Notes: generated by a model from the sequence alone, not told the origin. Shown: positions 15,660 through 24,000, counted from the first letter of the stretch. The stretch is 32,120 nt of DNA from an uncultured Prevotellaceae bacterium (GCA_946188395.1 CAMHUU010000028.1:1-32120); one strand, 5' to 3'. Numbers and translations: made by a program.

Positions 15660-16007
15660 TTAATTAAACGGTGTTCCCTGGAATGCGCGAGTCGTCATTC
15701 CCAGATTGTCGTTACCACGATTTTTCCAGTTGATAAACAACAGAACCAGTTGCTGCAATCCATAGGCCTTCATGTTGGGATGATAGATGACATCCAGGCA
15801 GAGATCCAACAATTGCTTGTCTTTGCCGGCATCCGATTCCAGCAGCGAGCGGATGTTCAGTTTCAACTTGTTAAGCACCTCTTCGTCGACGTAACCACTC
15901 GAATCAATGAGGTCGCGGAACAACTGGTATTGTTCAATAGTCTGCAGGTGATCTTCTGAGATTTCGATGTTTCGTGTTCCGCTCGAATTGGTTTGAATCT
16001 TGTACAT
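15660..16007 (-). CDS. Hypothetical protein, 115 aa
   Basis: I do not recognise a family. The product is soluble-looking, acidic to neutral and mostly helical, with leucine-rich segments (VDEEVLNKLKLNIRSLLES, KQLLDLCLDVIYHPNM, LQQLVLLFINW), and has no signal peptide or membrane segment. The start MYKIQTNSSG is 18 nt after the amidase-like gene, and the gene is codirectional with its neighbours. The ORF is open over its whole length and follows the local strand order, which supports it being real. Context (envelope-related operon) gives no precise role. Confidence 0.65.
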   Translation of the reverse strand: MYKIQTNSSGTRNIEISEDHLQTIEQYQLFRDLIDSSGYVDEEVLNKLKLNIRSLLESDAGKDKQLLDLCLDVIYHPNMKAYGLQQLVLLFINWKNRGNDNLGMTTRAFQGTPFN

Positions 16008-16025
16008 AATAAGTAGTTTTTAAGT

Positions 16026-18914
16026 TTATTTGATAAGATAGTTTAATATTCCTCGCATGATGGAGTCGCGTTTCTTCTCGTCCTTGATGCACTCAAAGGG
16101 GAATCCCATTGTAAATGCCCGGTAGTCGTTTCCATTGTAGGCAACGGCAGCATCCTGACCGTCGGCATATTGCATGGCAATGTAGGCGGAGCCAACAGGC
16201 ATGAGTACGTCAGTCGTGACGGCAGCATAGTGCTCTGCGTTTAGACGGTTCCAGTATTGTATGGCAGTACCTAATCCTGTGACGGTGCTATTTGTATCGG
16301 CATAACGCCCTGCGTATTGGCATTTTAACACGTTGGCCAAGAACTGTTGTTCCTCTGCATCCTGCATGTCGCTGCCGATATGGGCTCCACTGACCATCAG
16401 AGCACCGCCTTGAGCCGTATAGTGCATCAGGGTCTTTCGCATCGTCGACGAGAAGGTCTTATAGTAATTAAGACTATGCTTGTCGTCGCGCTCCAAACCG
16501 AGCAGCAGGTCGATGGCGGCATATTGTGACGCCTGCGGCATCATGGCCTCCAAAGCCTCACTCGAGCAACTGACAATGTTGTATGCTCCTGCTTTCTCGA
16601 TGGCTTCAGCATGGGTCTTGACATAGTTGAAATCATTACCGGCAATCAGTTGTCCTGCCAACTCTTCACCGCTGTCGCCCAGCCCGCCAACTTCTTTGCC
16701 CATCAGCGTACGATTGAAGTTAATCTGCCGACCCACCCAGCCAAAGGTAGGACCATAGGTCACGCCGGGGTCTTCGTCCAAATCAAAGCCCTGTTCTGTC
16801 GGTGTGTTCACAATAGCCGGCGATGAGAGTCTATGGAAGCCGTTCACCACCATCACGGTATTCTTGGCCTTGGGGTTATACAGGGCCGAGAGTACCTCTG
16901 TGGGGAAACTCTCGCCACCACGATTGACAGCTGTCACCTTGAAGTGATAGAGCATGTTCGGTTCCAGCTTCAGCTCGTAATTGTTCTTCGAACGGATATA
17001 GGTTCCATTGTCGAAATCAGCATCTCCGATGGCTGTATAAACCACGTATCCCGTAGGCTTCGACGTCAGTTCCTGCATGTCGTCCACCGCGTTCCAACTC
17101 AGTCTGACCGTTTCCTTGCCGCAAAATTCCACACGGAAACAGTTGGGTGCCAAGGGGGCCACCATAAACGGCGTGCCGTGTTGGTCGTTCACATAGCGGA
17201 GGATGGTTTTGTAAATCGAACGGGCCAGTGTGAAGCGGAAATTCGGGTCCTGCCCGTAGCGCATATCGGGGAAGTTCTGGTGCGACATGGTTTCCAGAAT
17301 AGCGCTGGGCACTTCCGGCAGACGAGTTTCCGAATAGTTGCGGTCAAACAGCTCTCGGCGGTTCCAGTCCTTATACTTATATTTGATGTCCAGCACTTCG
17401 TTCGAGAGTAATGCGTCGGCAAAGTCGCGCGAAGCCATGCGTGAAACGCCTGAATTCAGTTTACCGTCATTGAACTTCGTGGTACATATTGACAAGGAAC
17501 CAATCAGTCCCGCTCCGTCTTTGGCATATCCGGCGTCGCTATGCACAGCCAGCGACAATTCAATAGGCACCTTGCGTCCCTCTACGTTAGGCATATAGCA
17601 AGATCCGCCACCCAGCAGGTTGGTCATCAGCGAGCGCACATTGATATCGTCGCCATAATCGTCGTTACCTTCCTTGCTGCTATAGACGTTGTAAGGCATT
17701 CCGGCCCATTGTCCGTAATAGCGTGCTCCTTCCAGTGCCCTGGGCATGCCGCTGGTCTCTCCGAAGCGTTCAATATTGCCCATGCCGCCTCCAAATCGCA
17801 CCGCATCCGTCGTCACCACGCCATGATGGTCGCTCTGGTTTGAAACGGTGACGCGGTTGAATTCGCTGTATCCAGCGTCGAAGTCGAAAGTACCAAGATA
17901 CACCCATGTCGAGCCACCCATCTGCTGGTTCACCCGGAACTGCGTCCGTTCACCCTTGTGCCAGACGGTATACAGCGCATCATCGATGCTGTTGGGCAGC
18001 GTCTGGTAGCTGACATACACCGCATAACGGCCTGCCTTTTTGAAATCAGGCTGATAGGTGGCCAGCGAGTATCGCGACTTGCTGCTGGTCGTTTTTGTCA
18101 TTCGGGCACTACCAGCCTCGAAGGGGTTTTCGCCGTCCGTATAGGTGCCGCTATGCCAGGCAAAGCCTGGAGTAGGGGATGTCTGCCACTTGCCTTGGGC
18201 AGTCACTTCGAAATAGTTGCGGCGCGGACCGTCGTTGTCGACAATCACCTCTTCGGTCTGCCAGTCGCGCTCACGCGGGGTAAACACAATGGCACCGGCT
18301 TTTTCCAGCATCGGAATGAGGTAGGGAACGACGATGGTCTGGGTAAACAGGTCTTCGGTAGTGGCAAACAGTTTGGGACGCTGCCAGCGCCAACAGCCTT
18401 TCTTCTGGTCGTAGAATCTGCCGTGACTAGCCCAAAGCGACAGGTGACGCCCTTGTAGTCCGTGAGTCGGCTTGAAGGGTGTCGACACGTTCTTGACCCA
18501 CGGCTCCCCGTCGTAGTCGATGTCGCCCCACAGTCTCGACTTGTCCGCATTCTTGGAAAGTCGGTTTGGAATCAGTTCGTCGATAGCCATTCCATTGGTG
18601 ATGACCGTAATCTGATATTCGCGAAACACTTTGGGAATGGCTCCGTTTATTTTTTTGTAGATTCGTTCGGTAATGTCAGGTGTAAATTCCTGAGCCGAGA
18701 AGTATTCGTCGGCAGTAATGGTTAACGTCTTTGCCTGCTTGTCCAGTTGATAGTCAAGCATGCGGGGCTGTTGTGTGAGTTTCGTCCCTTTGGGCTTGTA
18801 ATGTAAGAAGTACTGCTTCAGATTGTCTGCCAGTTTGGCCTCGTCTTTGGCTGTCTGTGCCATCGAGGAAACTGCAGATAAGCAAATAATAATAAATATG
18901 AGTAGCCTTTGCAT
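16026..18914 (-). CDS. Secreted N-acetylmuramoyl-L-alanine amidase-like protein with golvesin-type and FnIII domains
   Basis: The product is 962 aa with a signal peptide (MQRLLIFIIICLSAVSSMAQ) when started at 18914; an ATG 18 nt upstream would add MARYKK and overlap the previous gene, so 18914 is preferred. Homologues are commonly labelled xanthan lyase. However, the segments RHLSLWASHGRF (H164), FATTEDLF (E187), LSLAVHSDAG (H458) and AILETMSHQNF (E541) match, in order, the zinc ligands and catalytic Glu of Amidase_3 enzymes. A golvesin-like beta domain (about 240-378, ending TTDAVRFGGG) splits the amidase fold, and an FnIII-like domain follows (about 580-690). The C-terminal 270 residues are unassigned. 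A peptidoglycan amidase role is inferred from residues only. Confidence 0.78.
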   Translation of the reverse strand: MQRLLIFIIICLSAVSSMAQTAKDEAKLADNLKQYFLHYKPKGTKLTQQPRMLDYQLDKQAKTLTITADEYFSAQEFTPDITERIYKKINGAIPKVFREYQITVITNGMAIDELIPNRLSKNADKSRLWGDIDYDGEPWVKNVSTPFKPTHGLQGRHLSLWASHGRFYDQKKGCWRWQRPKLFATTEDLFTQTIVVPYLIPMLEKAGAIVFTPRERDWQTEEVIVDNDGPRRNYFEVTAQGKWQTSPTPGFAWHSGTYTDGENPFEAGSARMTKTTSSKSRYSLATYQPDFKKAGRYAVYVSYQTLPNSIDDALYTVWHKGERTQFRVNQQMGGSTWVYLGTFDFDAGYSEFNRVTVSNQSDHHGVVTTDAVRFGGGMGNIERFGETSGMPRALEGARYYGQWAGMPYNVYSSKEGNDDYGDDINVRSLMTNLLGGGSCYMPNVEGRKVPIELSLAVHSDAGYAKDGAGLIGSLSICTTKFNDGKLNSGVSRMASRDFADALLSNEVLDIKYKYKDWNRRELFDRNYSETRLPEVPSAILETMSHQNFPDMRYGQDPNFRFTLARSIYKTILRYVNDQHGTPFMVAPLAPNCFRVEFCGKETVRLSWNAVDDMQELTSKPTGYVVYTAIGDADFDNGTYIRSKNNYELKLEPNMLYHFKVTAVNRGGESFPTEVLSALYNPKAKNTVMVVNGFHRLSSPAIVNTPTEQGFDLDEDPGVTYGPTFGWVGRQINFNRTLMGKEVGGLGDSGEELAGQLIAGNDFNYVKTHAEAIEKAGAYNIVSCSSEALEAMMPQASQYAAIDLLLGLERDDKHSLNYYKTFSSTMRKTLMHYTAQGGALMVSGAHIGSDMQDAEEQQFLANVLKCQYAGRYADTNSTVTGLGTAIQYWNRLNAEHYAAVTTDVLMPVGSAYIAMQYADGQDAAVAYNGNDYRAFTMGFPFECIKDEKKRDSIMRGILNYLIK

Positions 18915-18918
18915 TTTT

Positions 18919-19473
18919 TTATACCTCGCCAATCGTAAACTTATCAGGATTCTTTCCCTTGAAATCCTTAAAGTAGAGTTTGATGTCGCGCATCTGCGTG
19001 TCTATATCACCATTCGGAATAATGGTTTTCGTGCAACTGATGAGCCGCTTTTCGTAGTCCACACCGTAGAGCAAGATGGGAATCTCTGCTTTCTGGGCAA
19101 TATAATAGAATCCTTTTTTCCATTCCGGGTTCAGCGAACGGGTACCCTCAGGGGTGATGCAGAGCATGAAGTGCTCGGCCTGTCGTGCAGCCTCAGCCAG
19201 GCTGTCGGTCATGCTCATCTTCTTCGAACGAAATACGGGAATGCCACCCAACTTACGGAATATAGGGCCCAAAGGCCAGAAGAACCATTCCTTCTTCATC
19301 AGAAAGTTGCTCTTCAGTCCTTCTGCACCACTATACAACTGTCCTAACACGAAGTCCCAGTTGCTAGTGTGCGGTGCCAGACAGATGATAAACTTATTAG
19401 GATGCTCTTCAGTCATTTCAAGCGTCCATCCCAGCCGCTTGTACAACAGCCAGCGACAAAATGATTTCCACAT
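18919..19473 (-). CDS. PlsC-like 1-acylglycerol-3-phosphate acyltransferase family protein
   Basis: The product is 184 aa with the two acyltransferase signatures. The HX4D motif is H35-TSNW-D40, and the substrate-binding ITPEGTRS covers 106-113, with GGIPVFRSK upstream of it. This is the lysophospholipid/glycerolipid acyltransferase superfamily, which transfers acyl chains to a lysophosphatidate-like acceptor at the inner membrane. It is shorter than typical PlsC (about 240 aa) and lacks an N-terminal membrane anchor, as do many Bacteroidota versions. The exact acceptor (lysophosphatidate, ornithine lipid or another) is open. It lies 7 nt after the 90-aa gene and 4 nt before the amidase-like gene, so it is in one operon with both. 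Confidence 0.88.
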   Translation of the reverse strand: MWKSFCRWLLYKRLGWTLEMTEEHPNKFIICLAPHTSNWDFVLGQLYSGAEGLKSNFLMKKEWFFWPLGPIFRKLGGIPVFRSKKMSMTDSLAEAARQAEHFMLCITPEGTRSLNPEWKKGFYYIAQKAEIPILLYGVDYEKRLISCTKTIIPNGDIDTQMRDIKLYFKDFKGKNPDKFTIGEV

Positions 19474-19480
19474 GGTGCGA

Positions 19481-19753
19481 TTAATACATATTATTAATTT
19501 GGTCGATCAGCTCACTGGCCTGTGCCGCAAAATTCTCGCGCAGAATCTTGAAATACTTCTTGGCGGGCATTCCCGGCTCCGGGTGAGAAATTCGTGAGAT
19601 ATAGTCATCCTGCATCCGGACAATGCTGAAAAGCAATGCCTCAATGTTGTCGTAACTCGACTGTTTTGCAGAAATAGTGGTAGCCACACATTCGGTAAAC
19701 ATGGCCTCACAAATCTTGGTGATCGACTTCTTCAGAATTCTTTTGTTTGTCAT
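19481..19753 (-). CDS. Hypothetical protein, 90 aa, first gene of the six-gene run
   Basis: The family is not recognised. The product is predicted all-helical and soluble ([60 protein letters not shown]), without a signal peptide. It is preceded by a perfect Shine-Dalgarno AGGAGG (complement of 19761-19766) 7 nt before the ATG, which is unusual in Bacteroidota and firmly supports translation. A promoter with TATCTTTG lies about 45 nt upstream. The PlsC-like gene follows after 7 nt. A helical regulator or scaffold is possible, but nothing in the sequence decides it. Confidence 0.8.
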   Translation of the reverse strand: MTNKRILKKSITKICEAMFTECVATTISAKQSSYDNIEALLFSIVRMQDDYISRISHPEPGMPAKKYFKILRENFAAQASELIDQINNMY

Positions 19754-19760
19754 AAATAGT

Positions 19761-19766
19761 CCTCCT
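19761..19766 (-). promoter_or_regulatory. Canonical Shine-Dalgarno site of the 90-aa gene
   Basis: The minus strand reads AGGAGG 7 nt upstream of the ATG at 19753. Most other starts in this window lack any such site, as usual for Bacteroidota. Confidence 0.8.
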
Positions 19767-19796
19767 ATTTTGTTTCACTTTTTTGATTTCAAAGGT

Positions 19797-19826
19797 CAAA
19801 GATACGAAAATTTTTCCATAATGCAA
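19797..19826 (-). promoter_or_regulatory. Promoter of the 90-aa/plsC-like/amidase-like operon
   Basis: The minus strand has TTG (19824-19826), 19 nt, then TATCTTTG (19797-19804). The leader to the ATG at 19753 is about 40 nt. No terminator is evident in the following six genes, which run to 13056 with gaps of 4-50 nt or overlaps. Confidence 0.7.
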
Positions 19827-19889
19827 GGCTTTCAACTAAAAAAAACATTAAAAAGGCTGAAATATTTCTTTTTTCTTCAAGAAAAAGAG

Positions 19890-19897
19890 TATTTTTG
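19890..19897 (+). promoter_or_regulatory. -7 promoter box of pfp
   Basis: TATTTTTG followed by CA lies 43 nt upstream of the pfp ATG. The expected -33 position is T/C-rich without a TTTG. Confidence 0.6.
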
Positions 19898-19940
19898 CAT
19901 TCCGAAAGTTCAATCATTCATTATAAAACGTATAAACATT

Positions 19941-21578
19941 ATGAAAAAAAGTGCATTGCAGATTGCTCGTGCCGCTTACCAGCCGAAGTTGCCTAAGGCT
20001 CTTCAGGGTGCAGTAAAAGTAAAGGAAGGTCACGCTACACAAAGTGTAGGTGACCAGGAAGAAATCAAGAAGTTGTTCCCCAACACCTACGGTATGCCTA
20101 TCGTAGAGTTTGAGCCCGCTACCGAGGCCAACACCAAGAAGATGAACGTTGGTATCATCCTTTCTGGTGGTCAGGCTCCTGGTGGTCACAACGTGATTAC
20201 CGGTCTGTTTGATGCCGTTAAGCGTCTGAATCCCGAAAACCGCCTCTATGGTTTCATTCTCGGCCCTGGCGGTCTGGTAGACCATAACTACATGGAGCTC
20301 ACCGCCGACATTATCGACGAGTATCGTAACACTGGTGGTTTCGACATGATTGGCTCTGGCCGTACGAAACTCGAGAAGGTCGATCAGTTTGAGAAAGGTC
20401 TGGAGATTATCCGCCAGCTCGACATCAAGGCCATCGTGATTATCGGTGGTGACGACTCGAACACCAACGCCTGCGTACTCGCTGAGTACTATGCTGCCAA
20501 GAACTACGGCGTACAGGTCATCGGTTGCCCCAAGACCATCGACGGCGACTTGAAGAACGAGCAGATTGAGACCTCGTTCGGTTTCGATACCGCTTGTAAG
20601 ACCTATTCCGAGCTCATTGGTAACATCGAGCGCGACTGTAACTCAGCCCGCAAATACTGGCATTTCATCAAGGTCATGGGCCGTTCGGCATCTCACATCG
20701 CTCTGGAGTGCGCCCTGCAGACTCAGCCTAACATCTGTCTGATCTCTGAGGAGATTGAAGAGAAGGCTATGAGCCTCGACGATATTGTCGACTACATTGC
20801 CAATGCTGTTTGCCAGCGTGCTGCCGATGGCAACAACTTCGGTACCGTCATTATTCCCGAGGGTGTTATCGAATTCATCCCCGCCATCAAGAAGCTCATT
20901 GCTCAGCTCAACGATGTGCTCGCTATGCCCGAGGCTAAGGAAATCAGCCGCGACGAGCAGGTCGACTTCGCCAAGAGCCACCTTACCGAGGAGAACCTCG
21001 CCGTCTTCAACAGCCTGCCCGTGGGCGTTGCCCGTCAGCTGGCTCTCGACCGCGATCCTCACGGCAACGTACAGGTATCGCTCATCGAGACCGAGAAGCT
21101 GCTCTCGACCATGGTTGCCCAGAAGCTCGAGAAGATGAAGAAGGAAGGCAAGTTTGTGGGTAAGTTTGGTACTCAGCACCACTTCTTCGGCTACGAGGGA
21201 CGCTGCGCTGCTCCTTCAAACTTCGACGCCGACTACTGCTATGCTCTCGGTACTTCAGCTGCCCAGCTCATTGCAAATGGCAAGACTGGCTACATGGCTA
21301 TCGTGAAGAATACGACGGCTCCTGCCGACCAGTGGATTGCCGGTGGTGTGCCCATCACCATGATGATGAACATGGAGCGTCGCGCTGGTGAGATGAAGCC
21401 CGTCATCCGCAAGGCCCTCGTCGAGCTCGACGGAGCACCCTTCAAGGCATTCGCTGCTCATCGCGACGAGTGGGCTCGTCAGACCGCATACGTTTATCCT
21501 GGTCCTATCCAGTACTGGGGACCCACAGAGGTTTGCGACCAGCCTACGAAGACCCTTGCTCTTGAACAGGGCAAATAA
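19941..21578 (+). CDS. pfp: Pyrophosphate-dependent 6-phosphofructokinase
   Basis: Diphosphate:fructose-6-phosphate 1-phosphotransferase, a reversible PPi-using glycolytic step in the cytoplasm. At 545 aa it belongs to the long PFP type, as in plants and many Bacteroidota. Motifs seen are [14 protein letters not shown] (phosphate loop, about 71-84), GGDDSN (169-174), where the second Asp of GGDD marks PPi rather than ATP use, PKTIDGD (197-203) with catalytic Asp, and [15 protein letters not shown]. The ATG at 19941 ([16 protein letters not shown]) is chosen because the in-frame extension to 19677 is AT-rich, crosses the promoter region and the start of the divergent gene. Codons are strongly biased towards C-ending ones, consistent with high expression. 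A hairpin terminator follows. Confidence 0.96.
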   Translation: MKKSALQIARAAYQPKLPKALQGAVKVKEGHATQSVGDQEEIKKLFPNTYGMPIVEFEPATEANTKKMNVGIILSGGQAPGGHNVITGLFDAVKRLNPENRLYGFILGPGGLVDHNYMELTADIIDEYRNTGGFDMIGSGRTKLEKVDQFEKGLEIIRQLDIKAIVIIGGDDSNTNACVLAEYYAAKNYGVQVIGCPKTIDGDLKNEQIETSFGFDTACKTYSELIGNIERDCNSARKYWHFIKVMGRSASHIALECALQTQPNICLISEEIEEKAMSLDDIVDYIANAVCQRAADGNNFGTVIIPEGVIEFIPAIKKLIAQLNDVLAMPEAKEISRDEQVDFAKSHLTEENLAVFNSLPVGVARQLALDRDPHGNVQVSLIETEKLLSTMVAQKLEKMKKEGKFVGKFGTQHHFFGYEGRCAAPSNFDADYCYALGTSAAQLIANGKTGYMAIVKNTTAPADQWIAGGVPITMMMNMERRAGEMKPVIRKALVELDGAPFKAFAAHRDEWARQTAYVYPGPIQYWGPTEVCDQPTKTLALEQGK

Positions 21579-21626
21579 TGAGTAATTAGGAATGAGTAAT
21601 TAGTGGTTTCTGATTACTCATTCCTA
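21577..21626 (+). repeat. Heptamer array with inverted half between pfp and GH25
   Basis: Alternating AATGAGT and AATTAGG units (14-bp period, two copies) begin at the pfp stop codon. An inverted ATTACTCATTCCT copy follows. The direct-plus-inverted arrangement is the same as in the mutS2 insert at 2344-2443. Confidence 0.85.
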
Positions 21627-21630
21627 TTTT
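21587..21630 (+). terminator. Terminator of pfp built from heptamer repeats
   Basis: The left arm TAGGAATGAGTAAT (21587-21600) and right arm ATTACTCATTCCTA (21613-21626) form a perfect 14-bp stem with a 12-nt loop, followed by a T run (21627-21631). The left arm is part of a heptamer array (AATGAGT, AATTAGG repeated from 21577). It starts 9 nt after the pfp stop and ends a few nucleotides before the GH25 start, so readthrough may be limited. Confidence 0.75.
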
Positions 21631-21636
21631 TATAAT

Positions 21637-22539
21637 ATGGCGAAGAAAAAGAGGAAGGTTGTCACTTACAAGGGCGTTAACACCACTCGTACCTATCGTG
21701 GTCCGGGGCGTCATCGTCCTAACATCATCATCCGTCTTCTGCAGCACATGCCCGGCTGGGCGTGGTGGTTGGGCGGAGCGGCTGTCTTGGCGGCCTACGT
21801 CTATTTCTTCTATTATTTCTTCGTCAGTCCGTTCGGATTCCGCTTCCGGGCTCTCTATGGCGACATCAGTTATCCCGAAGGCTACGAAATTCACGGCATC
21901 GACGTCAGCCATCATCAGGGCAACATCGACTGGCAGACGCTGAAGGACGAAGGCACCATCGATAAGTTTCCCGTGCGCTTCGTCATGATCAAGGCCACAG
22001 AAGGTGCCACCAAGATCGACGAAAACTTCATCGACAATTTCTATCAGTCGCGCGAGTATGGTTTTACCCGTGGCGCCTACCATTTCTACAGCGTCCATTC
22101 GCCTGCCAAGGCCCAGGCCGAGTTCTTTATCAAGAATGTCAAGCTCGAAAACGGCGACTTGCCTCCTGTTCTTGATGTCGAACATAAGCCCAAGAACCAA
22201 AGCGACCAGGAGTTTAAGCAGAGTGTGCTGCTGTGGCTTAAAATGATTGAGCAGCATTATGGCGTCAAACCGATAATCTATACCTATTATAAGTTTAAGA
22301 CACGCTACCTCAGCGACGCCGTGTTCGACGCCTATCCCTATTGGATAGCCCATTATTATGTCGAAAAGGTAGAGTACAAAGGTCGCTGGAAATTCTGGCA
22401 GCATACCGATGTGGGCCGTCTGCCGGGCATCAAGGGTTACGTCGACTTCAATATCTACAATGGTTCTTTCTACGATTTGCGCAAGATGACCATCGGTGCC
22501 CGCGAGCAAATCGGCGAAGAAGCCTACAACGACGATTGA
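21637..22539 (+). CDS. Membrane-anchored GH25 family lysozyme
   Basis: Glycoside hydrolase family 25 (1,4-beta-N-acetylmuramidase) that cuts peptidoglycan glycan strands. It has a basic cytoplasmic N-terminus (about 1-38), one transmembrane segment (about 41-62, WAWWLGGAAVLAAYVYFFYY), and then the GH25 barrel facing the periplasm. Catalytic-site motifs are GIDVSHHQG (D89) and PPVLDVE (D180 and E182), with FVMIKATEG and RGAYHFY between them and WQHTDVGRLPGI near the C-terminus. The length (300 aa) is typical. The start MAKKKRKVV at 21637 follows the pfp terminator, so transcription is either weak readthrough or from an unseen promoter. A cell-wall remodelling role rather than a phage origin is inferred from the anchor and housekeeping neighbours. 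Confidence 0.93.
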   Translation: MAKKKRKVVTYKGVNTTRTYRGPGRHRPNIIIRLLQHMPGWAWWLGGAAVLAAYVYFFYYFFVSPFGFRFRALYGDISYPEGYEIHGIDVSHHQGNIDWQTLKDEGTIDKFPVRFVMIKATEGATKIDENFIDNFYQSREYGFTRGAYHFYSVHSPAKAQAEFFIKNVKLENGDLPPVLDVEHKPKNQSDQEFKQSVLLWLKMIEQHYGVKPIIYTYYKFKTRYLSDAVFDAYPYWIAHYYVEKVEYKGRWKFWQHTDVGRLPGIKGYVDFNIYNGSFYDLRKMTIGAREQIGEEAYNDD

Positions 22540-22556
22540 GACTCTAAACTCTCAAC
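22538..22556. repeat. Short heptamer array between convergent GH25 and MBL genes
   Basis: The minus strand reads GTTGAGAGTTTAGAGTC, the same 15-mer (GTTGAGAGTTTAGAG, 22542-22556) as at the two other loci. It begins at the last base of the TAG stop of the minus-strand MBL gene and reaches the TGA stop of GH25, so it is the entire intergenic space. Confidence 0.85.
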
Positions 22557-23197
22557 TATCTGAGATAAGGATTATACTTCAGTTCGTCGGCAATCGTCGT
22601 CTGTGGACCGTGTCCAGGCAGCACTGTCGTGTCCTGGGACAGTAGCTCTGCTATGCGGTGTAGGCTGTTTTCCATTTCTTTCCAACTGCCTTCGGGGAAG
22701 TCGGTGCGTCCGATGCTCATGCGGAACAGCGTGTCGCCCGTAAACACCGTCTTCTCCGCTTCACAGTAGAATAGGGCAGAGCCGTGCGAGTGTCCGGGTG
22801 TGCGCACGACGGTAAACTGATGCGAGCCGAAGGTGATTGTATCGCCGTCAGCGAGCAGGCGCCCTATCGGGGGCTGCTCGTCGGTAATCTCCATGCCAAA
22901 CAGTTCACGGGCGTGCAGGGGCAGTTGCTCCAGCAAATCCTGGTCTTCGGCACAAATCTCCGGCTTCAGCCCGTAGGTGCGATACACATAGGCATTGCCG
23001 AAGTTGTGGTCCAGGTGTCCGTGGGTAGCCAACAGGTGCACGGGCTTCAGATTGTTTTCGCTGATATACTGGCCGATGGCCTCGCACTCCTCGTCGTAGT
23101 AGGCCCCACAGTCGATAATCACACACTCGCGGCTCTCGTCGCTCACTACGTAGCAGTTCTCCTGCAACGGGTTACACTCTATTCTTTGAACTTTCAT
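22556..23197 (-). CDS. MBL-fold metallo-hydrolase (glyoxalase II-like)
   Basis: Metallo-beta-lactamase fold hydrolase of the YcbL/GloB-related group. The metal-binding motif THGHLDH gives H59, H61, D63 and H64. Further ligands are expected at RTPGHSHGSALFY and FTGDTLF, and the C-terminal VLPGHGPQTT contains the last His. The length is 213 aa. The likely activity is hydrolysis of a thioester such as S-lactoylglutathione-type substrates, but the substrate is not decided by the sequence. The ATG overlaps the rsmG TGA by 4 nt (ATGA), so translation is probably coupled. Confidence 0.92.
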   Translation of the reverse strand: MKVQRIECNPLQENCYVVSDESRECVIIDCGAYYDEECEAIGQYISENNLKPVHLLATHGHLDHNFGNAYVYRTYGLKPEICAEDQDLLEQLPLHARELFGMEITDEQPPIGRLLADGDTITFGSHQFTVVRTPGHSHGSALFYCEAEKTVFTGDTLFRMSIGRTDFPEGSWKEMENSLHRIAELLSQDTTVLPGHGPQTTIADELKYNPYLR

Positions 23198-23835
23198 AGT
23201 GGCAGGTATATCACGTTTTTCTCCTTAAACCATTCTTCGCTGAACCATTGGCTCAGTTCGGCAGTTTCCACAATCCTGCGGAACGGCTGTAACTCGGCGT
23301 CCAGATTGCCGCCCTTCAGACACAGAATGCCGTTGGGCAGGGCATTGCGGCTTTCTTTCGCCACGTTCTTTCGCACAATCTTCACGAGGTCGGGTAGGGG
23401 CATCACGGCGCGGCTCACAATGAAGTCGTACTTGCCCTTCTCGTCCTCGCCGCGCAGATGGCACGGCTCGCAGTTCTTCAGCCCGATGGCATTACAGACC
23501 TCCTGGGCCACACGGATCTTCTTGCCCGTGCCGTCAATCAACTTAAACTGACACTCGGGAAAGAGCACGGCCAGCGGAATACCGGGGAATCCGCCTCCCG
23601 TTCCGAAGTCCAGAATGCGCGTCCCTGCCTTGAAACGAATCATCTGGGCAATGGCCAGCGAGTGCAGCACGTGGTGTTCGTACAGGTTGTCGATGTCCTT
23701 GCGCGAAATGACGTTAATCTTCGCATTCCATTCGCGGTACAGTCCGTCCATCATCGCAAACTGCTCCCGCTGCTCACCCGTCAACTCCGAGAAGTATTTC
23801 TCAATAATTTCAGCGGTCATATTCTCTATTCGCAA
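23194..23835 (-). CDS. rsmG: 16S rRNA (guanine-527-N7)-methyltransferase RsmG
   Basis: RsmG/GidB methylates G527 of 16S rRNA using S-adenosylmethionine. The SAM-binding motif is ILDFGTGGGFPGIPLAVLFP, followed by FKLIDGTGKKI and later FIVSRAVMPLP. The length is 208-213 aa, normal for the family. Two starts are possible: 23835 (MRIENMTAE) or 23820 (MTAEIIEKYF). The promoter at 23848-23879 puts the first within about 13 nt of the -7 box, so the second leaves a short leader and cannot be excluded. The MBL hydrolase gene overlaps its stop. Confidence 0.94.
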   Translation of the reverse strand: MRIENMTAEIIEKYFSELTGEQREQFAMMDGLYREWNAKINVISRKDIDNLYEHHVLHSLAIAQMIRFKAGTRILDFGTGGGFPGIPLAVLFPECQFKLIDGTGKKIRVAQEVCNAIGLKNCEPCHLRGEDEKGKYDFIVSRAVMPLPDLVKIVRKNVAKESRNALPNGILCLKGGNLDAELQPFRRIVETAELSQWFSEEWFKEKNVIYLPL

Positions 23836-23847
23836 TCAATCTGGGTG

Positions 23848-23879
23848 CAAAAATACACATATTTTCGAAATCCGCCAAA
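23848..23879 (-). promoter_or_regulatory. Promoter of rsmG
   Basis: The minus strand has TTTG (23876-23879), 20 nt, then TATTTTTG (23848-23855) followed by CA. It is a full consensus match and diverges from the HAD-gene promoter about 100 nt away. Confidence 0.8.
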
Positions 23880-23961
23880 TAAATTTGCTTTTTCGTTCGG
23901 TTTACACTACCTTTCTCTTTGGAGAAATTACTTCGTCTCGACAAAAAAAGAAATGACTTTC

Positions 23962-23992
23962 TTTGTTTTGTGCTCAACTTTTCGTAATTTTG
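23962..23992 (+). promoter_or_regulatory. Promoter of the HAD-panB-MFS run
   Basis: TTTG (23962-23965), 19 nt, then TAATTTTG (23985-23992) followed by CAGCC. The first in-frame ATG is at 24001, 9 nt after the box, so the mRNA is leaderless or nearly so unless the ATG at 24010 or 24016 is used. Confidence 0.78.
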
Positions 23993-24000
23993 CAGCCGAA

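Noticed and set aside
19677..19940. N-terminal extension of pfp by 88 residues
   Set aside because: It crosses the pfp -7 box and the start of the divergent 90-aa gene, is AT-rich and Phe/Lys-rich, and has no family counterpart.
21637..22539. GH25 lysozyme as a prophage remnant
   Set aside because: No holin, integrase or structural phage genes are nearby, and the N-terminal membrane anchor fits a cellular wall enzyme.
23458..24000. Long in-frame extension upstream of the HAD gene
   Set aside because: It runs antisense through rsmG and over both promoters; the HAD motif I lies 8 residues after the 24001 ATG.
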